The position numbers were made by a program, and so were the translations under genes. Positions 10,295 to 22,200 of a stretch of 46,067 nucleotides of DNA are shown here, piece after piece (the stretch's first letter is position 1; each line of letters starts with the position of its first letter). This stretch comes from Saprolegnia diclina VS20 (taxonomy: Eukaryota; Oomycota; Saprolegniomycetes; Saprolegniales; Saprolegniaceae), in assembly GCF_000281045.1 (NCBI RefSeq), contig NW_008246073.1, forward strand, positions 684,031 through 730,097, read 5' to 3'. The notes beneath the pieces are model-generated. The model made no database searches and was not told where the DNA came from. It was given only the letters and a program-made list of their open reading frames with translations.

Positions 10295-12270
10295 ATGTTT
10301 GCGAAGGCCTTCAACTTGAGTGGCAACACGCGCCTCAAGGGCAAGGACGTCAAGAAGCTCCGCGTGGACCTCCTGCGCGCTTGCGCCATCGACGGCGACG
10401 TCGCCTGGAGCTACCTGGAGAAGGCGCCGATCGCACGCGTCAAGCTCGCGGCGCCGTCGCGCACCTTGCTCTACACGGACGCCGACATGAACGTCGTCGC
10501 CTTTGACATTAACGGCAAGGGCGACGTCGTGCCGACGACGTTCCTGCTGTGGCACGAGCCCGAGCTCCGCAACCGCATGCCCATGCTCACCGTGCACGCG
10601 CCCGTGAGCCACTACCTCTTGCGCGGCGCCGACCCAATGCTGCCCGGCGTTGTCCGCCGCTTCGAGACACCGCTGGAGAAGGGCCAGCTCCGCGCCGTCT
10701 GTATCAGCGGCAACCCGATGCCGTTCGCAGTCGGCTCGATGGTCGTCGACGACGACCACCTCGCGTCACAAGGCTGGAAGGGCAAGGCCATGGAACTCTA
10801 CCACGTGTACGGCGACGAGCTCTCCAAGATGGGTCCGTCCCACAAGCGCTTTGTGCCGGATGGCTTTTCCGACTCGATCATTGAACCGACGTCCGAGGAC
10901 ATCGCGGAGGCGGCGGCGATCGAGGTGCAGGGTCTGAGCGATGACGAAGCCAAGCCAGCGCCTATCGACGACGGTAGCGACAACGAGGACGAGACGACGA
11001 GCTTGAGTGTGCCCGAGATGGACGCGCTCCTGGAACATTCGTTCTACCAAGCGATGAAGAAGATCAAGCCGAGCGACGCGCCGATGCTCGGCAACCAGTT
11101 TTACGGCAACTACGTCTTGCCGCAGCGCCCGCTCGGGTCGACGATCCACCTCAAGGGCACGTCGTACAAGAAGTTCTCTGTCTTCCTCAAGGCCATGGCC
11201 CACCACGGTTCGATTGAGCTCAAGGAGCAGGATGGCGTCCAGACCATCACGCTTTTCCGCAAGACCCACCCGTCCGCATCTCGAAGTGAAAATACGTGCT
11301 CATCAAGCGTAGGGACGTGGCGCGACACACGCTGCATCACTCGGAACAGGACGCGATCGACCAAGCCGCCGAGGTACGTACTTGGTCAACCAGCATCGTG
11401 GCGACGGCCGCGTAGGAAGCGACGGGCGGAGCGTTTGTGCCGGGGCAGCACGCGCCCGAAGTGCTCCAGCTCTACCGGCTCACGCAGCAGACGCAGTTGG
11501 TGTGCGACAATGCTTCGCTCAAAGAAACCTTTGCCACCAGTGAACTCCGCAACAAGCTCAACGCGTACATCAGCGCGCACGGCCTTGTGGACCCGCGCGA
11601 GCCGCAGTTTGTCAAGCTCAACCCCGACCTCACCGACGCCTTGTACAAGAAGAAGCCCGTGCGTTTGATGTCGCTCAGGAATGCCTACTTACGAGAGTGC
11701 GTATGCGTAGGACGCGGGGTACCCGGTCAAGCTGCCGCGCAAGGACATTCTGTCGCTCTTCCTCGACCGGCTTCGGGTACGGCGATCGATATCCATGGCG
11801 CATCGTACATGAATGGCATCAAGGCGTACCACGCCGTCATCTTGTACCCGGGCCACGACGCCAAGGAGATTGTGGGCGACTTCAAGCCCGTCCATATCAA
11901 GACAGAGCTCTCCAAGCGCCAAAAGCCCGTCACAATCGTCTCCAACTTTGCGGTGCGATTCGATACATTGATACTTTTGTAGCCAGTGCGTTTGGTAGCA
12001 ATTTGGCATTGACGCCGAGACGCTGGCCCACGACGCGCAGAAGAAGTGGGCGTGCAGGTATATACATCCTGTTTATGGACAACATTGTCACATAGTCCAT
12101 CGTCACCTAGTGCCTCGGCGTTGCTCGCGGCCGAGAAGGCCAAGGAACTCGACGTGCACATCCAGGGCAACCTCGCGACCGACGTGGTTGCGTACTTGAG
12201 CAAGGTCTACAAGCTCCCGCCCAAGTACTGCGTGACCGAGTTTGGCAAGGGCATCAAGGCCAAGCGCTAA
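10295..12270 (+). CDS. EIF2D: Eukaryotic translation initiation factor 2D (ligatin)
   Basis: Seven exons (10295..11271, 11313..11373, 11416..11658, 11711..11776, 11824..11952, 11999..12057, 12111..12270) give 564 residues against about 584 in human. The start MFAKAFNLSGNTRLKGKD matches human MFAKAFRVKSNTAIKGSD. Order: N-terminal eIF2D/MCT-1-type domain, PUA domain (GADPMLPGVV ... LRAVCISGNPMPFAVG), an acidic linker, a winged-helix segment (APMLGNQFYGNYVLP, SYKKFSVFLKAM), a SWIB/MDM2-like region (SELRNKLNAYISAHGLVD) and a C-terminal SUI1 domain (KPVTIVSNF, FGIDAETLAHDAQKK, VHIQGNLATDVVAYLSKVYKLP). The family delivers tRNA to the ribosomal P site without GTP and recycles 40S subunits. Two splice sites are weaker: the GTCC donor at 11272 and the AAG acceptor at 11823. 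Both are needed to keep frame. Confidence 0.93.
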
Positions 12271-12310
12271 GCGTACAACCAAACAGCGACATGCTTGATG
12301 TATATTGAAA

Positions 12311-15300
12311 CTAGTCGCGGTCAATGACGCCCTTGCTGTTGAGCACCGCGTACTCGAGCTGCGCCGAGAGCACCTCCCGACACGAGTACGCGGGCAAGTG
12401 CAGCGTGTTGGTGCACGTGCGTGCAAACGGCAGCGCACGGTCCACGTCCTCGTCGTCGTTGATGACGCGCCGAACGACTTCGAACGGCGGCTTGAGCGTC
12501 TCGAGGCCGACGCCGCCGGGCGGCAAATTGGGACACCCGGTCGCGTAGAGGAGGAAGGCTCGGCGCTGCGCCGTCGTCATCGACACGAGTGTCTGGATAA
12601 AGTACTCGATCGGCGCGCTCGCCGCTGTGTAGCCGTGCGCGAGCTTGATCGTTTGGCGCAACGACGCTTCCGTCCACTCGACGTCGACGGTGCCGCAGAG
12701 CGCTGCTTGGATCTCGTGCGCATGCAGCAGCCGGAGCTTCTCGGTCGCGACCACGTCGTTGAGGCCCTCGCGGAACGCCTGCACCTGGCCGGCAATGCCG
12801 CGGCCGAGCCAAATGTCGAGCACCTGCTCCACGTACGCCGACAGGTTCTCCGTCGTCACACTGAGCACGGCGCCGTTGGCCACTATCGCCAACGTCAAAC
12901 TAGCAATTCAAAAGAAGCCAAGGCGGCGTCGTACCGAGCTCCGTCTGCGTACACGGGTCGACAAACGACAGGTCGACAGCCTCGAGCCAGTCGGTCACTG
13001 GCGTGCCTTCGATAGTCACGGCGCTTGGCGCTTGTGTCTCAAGCGCCCGGGCCGCCTTGTAGAGCGAGTAGAGAATCCTACACGCTTGTGAGACGCCGAG
13101 TACAAAAGGACGCGCGACGCACCGGCCCGGCTCGAGAAAGATCGTCGGGAGGTCGTGCATTGCGATCGGCTCGTGCAGCACGAGCTGTAGAAAATGCTGT
13201 GCGAGCGGCAGCGGCAAGAGGCGGTCGTCCAAGAGCGCCTTGCCTGCCAAGCGTCTAACGAGATCGGCGCTGAGATTGCCGTATCAATCTATCGAGACGT
13301 GTTGTACCCCACGAGGCGGAAGCGGTCGAGGAGCTCGGTGCGGCCGCGGGCGTCGACCGTTGGCAGCGGAAAGAGACCGTTCGGGTGCCGAATCATATCG
13401 TCCGACGTGTCTTCATCCCCGCGGACCCTAGGATCGTCGTATGAGGACTGCAATAGGCAACCCAATGTTGTTTATACCAGAGCGCCAGAGGTGCATTCGA
13501 CTGCAACGCTAGCGCGGCCGCCGAGTAGAAAGCCGCAGTGACGCCCGAGCCATACCCGCGCTCCCCGACAAACACAATGTCGAGGATGGCTTTGCGCTTG
13601 CCGTGCACCTTCATGACGGCGTCGGCCGACTTGAGAATGTCGCTGCGCTCGACCTTGGCGCGTTCTTTCGGGAGTGGCGAGATCGAGAGCACCTCGTCCG
13701 ACTCGGTCGACGGCTCCAAGTGGTCGCGCAGCCAGTGGAGCGACCGTGAGCAGCCAAACGCCGTCGTACGGAACAGCATCGATCGGAGCTCGAGCGGAAA
13801 CAAAAATTTGGACTAGACACCAGCAGTATAAGAACACCGTCATGCGTCAATCTACCGCAGACCTGGCGCGTGAGCTCGTCGCACCACGCGGGGTACGACC
13901 CACTCGTGATGCTCAGCACGTCGTGCAGCTGCAGGCGCAGCTTCCGCGACAAGCGAGTGTTGACCCACATGTCGGCGTTCGCGTCATTGCCGTACTGCTT
14001 GTAGAGAACGGCGAGGAGGCGCAGCGCTTGGTGCAACGCGCCGTCGTGCGCGGTGTCCATTTCTTGCGATTTCGGGGCCACTACGTCACGGTACGTCGTC
14101 GGTTGCGTCGACGGAACCGCTGGGACAGGAGTCGACGCTGCGTCGTCATCCCACAAGACGGCAAAGTCGCAATACAACGAGTACATGCACTTCCACGGCG
14201 CCACGTTGGACGACAGCGCGGTCGATGGCTTGAGGCGCGAGAGGCAGTGGAGCAAGTTGTCTTCGGGCTGGAACGCCATGAGCGTTGTCGGTGCCGACGC
14301 CGACGGGGCTGCCAGCGAGCCCTCCGAGACGCCCAGGCTCTCCAGGTAGGCCGAGAGGAGCTTGCAGCGTCGGCTATCGCGACACAGGTGCGCGACAAAG
14401 TCGAAAAAACCGCTTAGCGTGAGGCAGGTACGCGCATGCTCGAGGGCCGCATACTGGCTAAACCAAATGCCTTCCTCAGACGCCAGCAGCCCGAGCTTGA
14501 CCGCCTTGACAAACGCACCAAAGTCCTCGAGGCCCAAGGTCAACGTGCTCTGGACGTTGACGGGCGCGGGTGGCAGCAACGTGGGGCGACCGCCAGTCGC
14601 AAACGCCTCGAAAAGGGCCGTGAAGATGGGTCGCACCGAGTCGAGCAAGCTCTTCTGGTTCATCGTGAGCACAAGGCCCTGGAGCGGGTGGGTCGGGACG
14701 CCCTCGTCGTGGCCCTTGTCCGAGTACTCGCCGTACCCCAAGAGACAACGCACTTTGGGTGGCGCGTCACACGTCCATGACGCGCCGTCACGGACTAAAG
14801 TCGGCGGCGTCGGGGCGGCTCTTTGCTTGCCCTTGGCCTTTTTGGTTGGCGGTGGCGTCAACGTTGCTGATGCGTCGTCGTCACCGCGGGGCCGCGTCAA
14901 GAGGCGGCGCAGTTGCTCCATCATCGGCCGACCGCCTTGCCGGAATTGAGATTCCAGCGCGCCCATCATGCGGTTGACTAGACAAAGCACGTGGTTGATC
15001 CAATAGAGCAAACTTAACGCCAAACTGTACCTTTGGAGGCGGCGGATCCGGGGCGCGCGCGCGGCTGGTGGGCGACCAGCGTCGCTTCGTCCACCGTGAG
15101 CGGCACGGGCGCGCCCTCCGTGCCAAAGGCCGCGTGCACCAAGAGCTGGTGGCGCTCGAGCCGCTTGACAACCACGGCGCTCACGCACACTTCCGAGAGC
15201 GACGAGCGCAACCACACGCGGTCGCCCGCCATCGACGTCGCGGCCTGGTCGAGCTTGAGAATGTCCATCAGACGCTTCCGCTTCCCGCGCGCTTCGGTCA

Positions 15301-18300
15301 TCGCCGCGTCCTGCTCCATGTCCACGTCCAGGACACTGCCGTCGTCGTCGTCGTCGTCGTCATCGTCCTGCATGTCGCCACCCTCTTCGTCGTCATCATC
15401 CACTTCGTCATGGTCGTCCATGTCGTGCTCATCGTCGGCTTGTTTTTCCTCCTCCGACGCCGACCCTAAACGCGAACATGACGAACCTGGCACGCGCGCG
15501 CATGCAAATGTACCGCGCCGCTTCTTGGCCCGCTTGGAGCGCCGAGTTTCATTCTTGTCGTCGGTCTTCGCCTTGCGCTTCAAGCTCGGGTCACTTCCAA
15601 ACGCCTCCACGTTCATCGACACATTGGCAAACACAGTGAGCGGCTTCTTGACGAGGCGGTACGGCTCTTCGTGCAGCACCTCCTCGGTAAAGTCGTCACC
15701 GCGCGAGACCAAGTGGCAGCCCGAGACAGAATCAAAGCCCGCGACGAGGCACTCGACCCACTTGCCGTCGATTTGGCGCCAAATGCGCTGGCCCACGAGG
15801 TTCCACGCGTACACCGTCCACTTCGGATCAGTGAGCGTCGCGCACCGAAACACCGTGCGCTCAAACGACGAGAAGAGCGTGAGCGGGGACGCATGGATGC
15901 TTCGCGGCGGCATGCTCGCGTACGTCGCGCACTGCGGCGTGAGGCGGAGTCGGCACCGCAGCTGGCGCGTGAGTGGGTACAGCTCCTTGCCCTTCGCGAG
16001 CCCGTAGCTCACGACTGGCAGCGTTTCATGGAGCCCAATCGCTTGGTGCAAATGATGCACGAGCTTCGCGAGTGACGGCTGCCACGGCACAGGGGATGCC
16101 TGCAGCAGCGAGAGGAGTGTCGGGACGACGCGCGACTTGGTAAATTCGTACGTTGTGACGCCATTGTCGACACTGAGAAGCCGCAATATGTCAGCCACGC
16201 TTCCACGGTCGCAGGCCGCCTCGAGCTGCGAGAGCACATCGGACGCGGTTGTCGACGCGGTCGTCGTGGGCGTAAACCACGCATAGAGCGCGTCGAGCCA
16301 CGCTTGGGCAAGACCCGCGAGCGTCGCGTCGTACGTCGGTGCTTGGCGCGACGCGATGGTTGACACAAGAGCGAGAATACCCTGGCGCTCCATCTGCACG
16401 ATCCACTCGGTGCGCTGGGGCCGCGTGAGCGCGTGCAAGAGACGCAGCGCCAGCACAAACGGACCCACGGATGCCGCCTCGTCGCGCGCTTGATGCAGCT
16501 CCATGAGAAGACCCTGGATGATCTCGAGGAGGCGCGTCATTTGGCCAAACGAGAGGTCCACCGACGTGTTCAAGATGGCGCAGACCGCGCCGAGAATCGT
16601 CTGCGCAATCGCCTTGTTGTCGATCGTCGGGCAGAGCTCGAGGAGCGTTGCTAGGAGCTTGGACGTGAACGCCGCGACATCGGCGTCGGGAAGGTCCACG
16701 GCGCATTCGATCGAGTCGATGCTTTGGGACCGGCCCCGGTCGTCGCCCGACTGCTCGTCCATCGACTCGTCGTGGACGGTGCCGTCATCGCGGCCCATGT
16801 CGTCATTGTCCTCGTCTCCTTCTTCTCGTTCGTCGTCCAGTTCGTCGTCGTCGTCGTCGTCTTCTTCGTCGTCTTCTTCTTCCTCGTCAAACTCGCGCTC
16901 GGACGCTTCCGACTCGTCGACGCCGTCATCGACCATCCAATCCCGAGCAAACCACGCCGGGGGATCGTCGCTCTGCTCGTCCTTCTGGCTGTCGTACAGC
17001 GCGAGGAGCTTGACGCACGGGTTACTGGCTTCGGTGTCGCCCGCGGCGGCCAAGGCTTCGGCGACACTACGCCCGTTCGCGTCCAGCAGCTTGGGGTTGG
17101 CGCCGTGCTGTAAAAAGTACGATAGCACGTCGCAGCGTCGGTGCAAGGCGGCCGCGTGGACCGCATCCGGTAAGATCTCGGCGCCTTTTTGGACGAGGAA
17201 CCGCACCATCTCCATGGAAGCGTGTTCGACCGCAAGCAGCACGAGGTCGTCGGTGCCACTGAGGCTTGCGCCATCGCGAAGGAGCGTGTGGACGGCAGGA
17301 ACGGCACTCGCACGAACAAACGCCGCCATAAAGTCCGTCAACGGCGCCGACGCTCGGGGATGGACGCGCCGGACGACATGCGAGAGAAACCGAAGGGTGC
17401 TCGTGACCACGGCTTCCGACTTCGACGTCTTGAGCACGACCGTGAGCTGCGCGAGGAGGTCGGTCGCAACGGTCGCCGAGATGATGGTCGATAGAAGCGC
17501 CGGTGCGTCATCGAGCAGGTGCGTCAAGAGCGTCACGGCGGCGCGGCTGGCTTCGTGCCCGTCGTCCTGCTGCACCATGATCACCAGTAGCTGACGAAGG
17601 CAATGTTCCGGCATTGTGAGGTGTGAGCTCTTGTGCAGCGAGAGCGACCGGTGGTAAAGCGTCGTGAGGCTCTTGATCGCGGCGATTTGGACGCGTGGGT
17701 TGGCGTGGTGCAGGGCGTGGGCGATCGCGGTGACGACCGCGTCGAGCGGCAGCATTGGCGCATGCTTCGTCGCCTTCTTCTTCGTCTTCTTGTCCGGCAG
17801 CTTGGCCTTGGTGCACACCTTGTGCAGCATCGCAAGCGACGTCAAGAGCACTTGGAGGTGGAGCGTCTCGGCAAATCGCACGAATTCGAGATACGCGATG
17901 AGCGATGGCGGGTCGCAGAGCGCGCGAAACGCCAGTGGGTGTGTCGAGCAGACGACGTCGAGGCCGTTGAGCGCCTCTTCGGCAAGCTGCTGCCGCAACT
18001 TCTTGTCTGTTGTCGGCGACGCCGCCATCTCGTTCATCGCATCGAGGTACATGTGCATCCAGTCGGCGGCGGCCTTGCCGTCGGCCGCGCGCTCGTCGAG
18101 CTTGACGAGGTAGTTGAGCGACTGGCATGCCAAGAGTCGGCACTCGAGCGCAAACGGAGACTCTTGCTTGAGGATCGAGCAGAGCAACGTCATCATCTTG
18201 GTATCGTGTTTGAGTCGCTGCGACTTGGGCCGCCCGAGGAGGAGGCTGACGCCAAACCCGGCGTCCGTGTCGGCGGACGCATCCATCATGGCCAAGTGGT

Positions 18301-18871
18301 GTGTGATCGATTGGAGCGCGTCGACAAGCGCCGTCTTGGACGCGCCCGGTGCGCAGAGCGCCTCGAGCTTCTCACCCGAGATGCCGAGTTGCGGGGCGTC
18401 GCTGCGAGAGCTCTTGTCCGAGAAGAGCCCCAGCGCCGAGGCCAGCGATAGCCCGCGGTGCGAGTTGAGATGCGCTGGGTTCGGTGTCGAGCACACGCTG
18501 CAGACCTGTGCATCGCGTGGGTTGAGTAACGTACATGCACTGCAAGCCCAGGACGACGCTGACGCCGTTGCAGCCGGACCGGCCACCTTGGCGGTCCCAC
18601 ACATCTCGCAGATCGACGACGACCGAGCGTTCTCGTATGTGCACGCAGCGCAATTCCACGCCGCAGCCGCCGACTCGTCGCCGGACGGCTGGCTCATCTC
18701 GACCTCGCTCGATGACGACTCCATGCTCTCGTCGCGATCCTCATCGTCCTCATCGTCCTCGATCTCATCATCGTCATCGTCGTCGTAGTGCTCCATGGAG
18801 CCGGCGCCATCCGTCCCGCTGCCCAGGTCGGCGCCCCGCAGCAAGCGCCCGTTGTCGTCGTCGTCCGCCAT
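12311..18871 (-). CDS. Giant HECT E3 ubiquitin ligase with RanBP2 zinc fingers and ankyrin repeats
   Basis: Six exons (15031..18871, 13863..14977, 13478..13812, 13308..13427, 12935..13254, 12311..12882) splice in frame to 2100 residues. Order: acidic N-terminus (28-60); two RanBP2/NZF-type fingers, WNCAACTYENA...CEMC (about 72-95) and WACSACTLLNP...CSVC (about 107-130); an alpha-helical ARM-like region; ankyrin repeats near 540-620 (FLVQKGAEI, YFLQHGANPKLLD); an acidic tract near 650-715; Tudor-like segments near 1030-1060 and 1210-1260; a second acidic tract near 1145-1190; and a HECT domain from about 1650. HECT marks are FLFPLELRSMLFR, FRLVGRLAGKALLD, CPNLPPGG and the catalytic Cys2067 in ARTCTNTLHLP. 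The PPGG/PPF pattern places it near the UFD4/TRIP12/HECTD1 group. NZF fingers often bind ubiquitin. It ends 40 bp from the convergent eIF2D stop. Confidence 0.93.
15342..15367. repeat. GAC/GAT trinucleotide tract coding for acidic residues
   Basis: A near-perfect run of CGT/CAT trinucleotides on the + strand encodes a poly-Asp stretch in the HECT ligase (second acidic tract). It is a coding microsatellite, likely variable in length between strains. Confidence 0.8.
16830..16905. repeat. Coding trinucleotide tract (poly-Asp/Glu) in HECT ligase
   Basis: Interrupted TCG/TCT/TTC trinucleotides on the + strand encode an Asp/Glu-rich run at about residues 655-680 of the HECT ligase. Length-variable in principle, in frame here. 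Confidence 0.75.
18732..18789. repeat. Coding trinucleotide tract near the N-terminus of the HECT ligase
   Basis: Interrupted CAT/CGT trinucleotides on the + strand encode the N-terminal Asp/Glu run just before the zinc fingers. In frame. Confidence 0.75.
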
Positions 18872-19215
18872 GCTGCTCGAGAATCGGGATCAAACGACCA
18901 CAAAAGAGAACAAACGGGGGCGTGGCAATGGACAGCAGATGCGCCGCGGATTGGCTAAAAAACAGCCAATCACAGTGCGTCGTCACCGGACCGCTTATCC
19001 GACTCGCAGATGTGACCCGACATTTTCCAGCGAACCGCCAGAGTGGACATATTGTCATTCGGGTAGACCGAGGTACATTGACCAACGTACAATATTGTAG
19101 TGTCGTCCCAATCCGCTTACTATCTCCAAGGCGTTCGGTTTCGCCCAACTCAAAAAGCAAAATTGAATTTGAAGATCCACGCATTGAGCTAGGCAAGTGT
19201 TGATATTGCACAATA
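18872..19215 (-). promoter_or_regulatory. Promoter region of the HECT ligase, with a paired inverted CCAAT box
   Basis: The gap between the HECT ligase ATG and the stop of the upstream TFIIIC gene on the same strand. At 18949..18971 it holds a perfect inverted repeat, GATTGGCT then a 7 bp A-rich spacer then AGCCAATC, so each arm carries a CCAAT box core. It lies about 80-100 bp upstream of the ATG, a typical NF-Y position. Binding is inferred, not shown. Confidence 0.5.
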
Positions 19216-22200
19216 TTAGTTGTGGAACAAGTCGTCCATCGTGCTCCCGAGGTTCTCAACCAGCGAGACGGTCGGGAAGAAGCGCAGAACGTACTCGGAC
19301 CGGTCCATGTGGTACTCGCCTCGGACGGGCGCGGGCGGGAGGTTGCTCGAGAAGAGCGACGCCGTCCGGATCTTGGTCGCGCGGCAAGAGAGCACGCCGT
19401 CGTCGAGGAGCATGAACGCCAAGCACCGCGTGTCTTGAAGCCCGAGGAGCCCCCGGAACTGCCGCTGGAGCTCGGCTTCGCTCAAGCCCGGGTAGCGCCA
19501 CGCGAGCATCGCAGCCTCGCGCTTGAGCACAAGCAGGCATGTCGTGTTGACGCTGCCGTCCAGCTGCAGCCACGGCCGGGACGTCGTCGGCAGCTGCGAC
19601 TCGTCAAAGCGCACGGCACCGTCGTGGACGGCGTACGGGCGCAGCTGCCACAGCGCGGCTTCGGACGCCGCCACGTAGCGCAGCTCGGCAAACGTGTGGG
19701 CCTCGAGGACCTTGGTGGCAGCGACGAGGGATGCAAGCCGGGACACGACCTGCGACGTCGAGTACCGCGGTCGATACTGCTTGAAGAGCTTGGAGCTGGC
19801 GACGCCGAGCGGGCCGGCCTCGATGAGGAGCCGGAGCAACTTGGTCTCAAAGAGCGTTGCGCACGCGTCCAACGAGGCATGGCTCACATCGCAGTGGCAC
19901 TCCCACGCCTCGTCCAGCTCGTCAAACATGTTGTCGTCGTCGTCCACCATGTCCATCTCATCGTCTTCGAGGCCATAGACAATGTCCGACACGTCGTGCT
20001 CGCTCCGACTCTTGGACGTGACGCTCCACTTGTCATCAAAGAGGTCGGGCGACTGGCCTTTCGTAAAGCGCACGAGGTGCCCGACAAACCCGTCCGAGTA
20101 CTTGGCGTGGCCCTTCTTGCGCGGCGGCTCGACGTCCTGCACGTCGGCTTCAAAGGTCGGGAGGAGCGAAATCGCGCCCGTGACGGCGCCCGAGAGCAGC
20201 ACCGCGAGGTGGCCCGCGCCCGTGTTGGCCGGCACGTCCGCCTCCACGTCGTCGAGGCCGTTCAATGACGCGGCGGCGTCCGCGGCCTCGAGACACATGG
20301 GCATCGGGTGCAGCGTTGGCGCCAGGCGCAGAAAATCAAACGTGCTCGGCGCGAGCGAGAAGCCCCGGCGGTGTCCAAGGTCCTTTTGCGTTGCTTTGAC
20401 AAACATGTGGCTGAACCAGAGGTAGCGCCACACCATTTGGAGCTCGGTTGTGCTCCAGCGCGCAAAGAGCGCGTCCGCGACCTTGGCGTTATAGACCTCG
20501 TTGGGCTCGAGCATCATTTGGACAGCGCGGACAAAGCACGCGTACAAGCGCGGCGACTGGTGCACCGTCATTTCCTCCAAAAAGAGACCGGACGGGTTCT
20601 TGGCCGAGAGCATCTCGGCTTCCATGTCCCGCTTGCGCTTCTTGTGGACCGGGTTCGTCATGAGCGACTGGAGGCGGCGCTTGAGGTCCATCGGGCGCGC
20701 GTGGCCCACTTTGGTGCACATGGCCTTGTAGTTGATCTTGGTGCGGCCGAGGCGCGGGTTGCGGAACACGGCCTTGGGTTCGTTTGGCAGCCTGAGCTCG
20801 ACCGGGACTGGGATCTGCCACGTGCTCGGGAGCTCGTCAAAGTAGAGCAAAAGCGCCTTCTCCTCGGTCGCTTCCATGAGCGGGTACTTGAGCTTCATGC
20901 GGATCGGCTCGGCCGAGACCTTGACGGGCCGCTTGCGGTGCACGTTCTTCGGGACGTACGACGCGACGTGGTTCGAGTAGCGCTCGTCGCGGCGCTGGCG
21001 GGGCGCGATCGGCTTCAGCCGCTTCACCGGCAGCTTCTTGGGCGCGACGCGGTCGATCCACGCGTGGCGCACGTACGACGCGTTGGCACTGACAAACATG
21101 GCCGGCGACACAAAGCAGGGCGACGCAAAGCCGTTCTCGCCCACGAGCTCGAAGCGCGTGCGCTCGATCGAGATGCACTCGACAATGTCCCAGAACGCGT
21201 TGACGTCCGCAACCGAGTTGAACGTATGGCGCACGCGGAGCTCATGGTTCTCGTCCACCCGTTTAAACTTGAAAAACGTCACGGGGCGGAGGAAGCTAGT
21301 GTCGTCCAAGAGCACGACCCGGTCGCGTCTCTTGGCCTCGTGGACCACCGGGACGTCCATGTTTGCGCGGTGCAATACGAACCGGCCGCCGGTGATCGTG
21401 TCTTCGGAGGCCTGCAGCACCATGTCGTCGACATCGTCAAAGACAGCGGGGACGACGCTTGCGCGGGCCGTCACCGCCTCTTGGACGACGACTCGCAGAT
21501 CCCGCAAGTGGTCCATGAGCCGTCGAATGCGGCGCCACTTGTTCTTTGTGATCTTGCTCAGTACCGACTCGGAGAGGTCGTGCCACGACGGCGCGTCCGA
21601 CCGCAGCACGCGCGTGAGCTCCGTCTCTTCGGCGGTCGTCATGCGCTCGCACGAGCCAAAGATGTGCACAAAGTCCGAGAGCGGAATCCGCGACATGACT
21701 TGCAACAGCGAAAACGTGATCGGCGACGGCGTCGTTGTGTCCCAGAGCCCGAGCGACATGAGGATCTCGCAGATCGCGACGTGGAGCAGCTTGGTGCGGC
21801 ACGCCAGCCCAAACGCCATGCCGAGCCGGCGGTTCTGCTGGCCCAAGACGACCGTCAGCCGCTGGGTCGAGAGGTGCGCGCTCTTGTTGTACACAATGGT
21901 CTTGGTCATCGGCGTCTTGTGGGCGGCGAGCGGGTCCCGGACGACGATGCGCATCGAGTCGTCGTTGTGCAGCATGCCGAGGTCCGAGACGTCTTCGTGC
22001 GCAAACGTCTCGATGAAATGGCGGATCGCGGGCTGGCCGGGCGCTGCGACGGCGCTTGTGAGAGCCACACAGCGCACTTTGCGGCGGTGGCGCGGGTCGC
22101 TTGACGGCACGAGCACGTCGAGGAAGACAACCGCCTTCTTCTTGACGAGCCCCTGGAAGATCTTGGTGATCGTCCGGTGGTCGACAAAGCCCTTGGACGT

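Noticed and set aside
10295-11700. Frameshift in eIF2D near 11272-11312
   Set aside because: A 41 bp GT...TAG intron accounts for it and the full seven-exon model is in frame, although a 27 bp alternative cannot be excluded.
20308-22104. 598-codon plus-strand open frame antisense to the TFIIIC gene
   Set aside because: Arg/Ala/Val/His-rich mirror frame produced by GC-rich third positions; no domain, and the opposite strand holds a recognisable 1530-residue protein.
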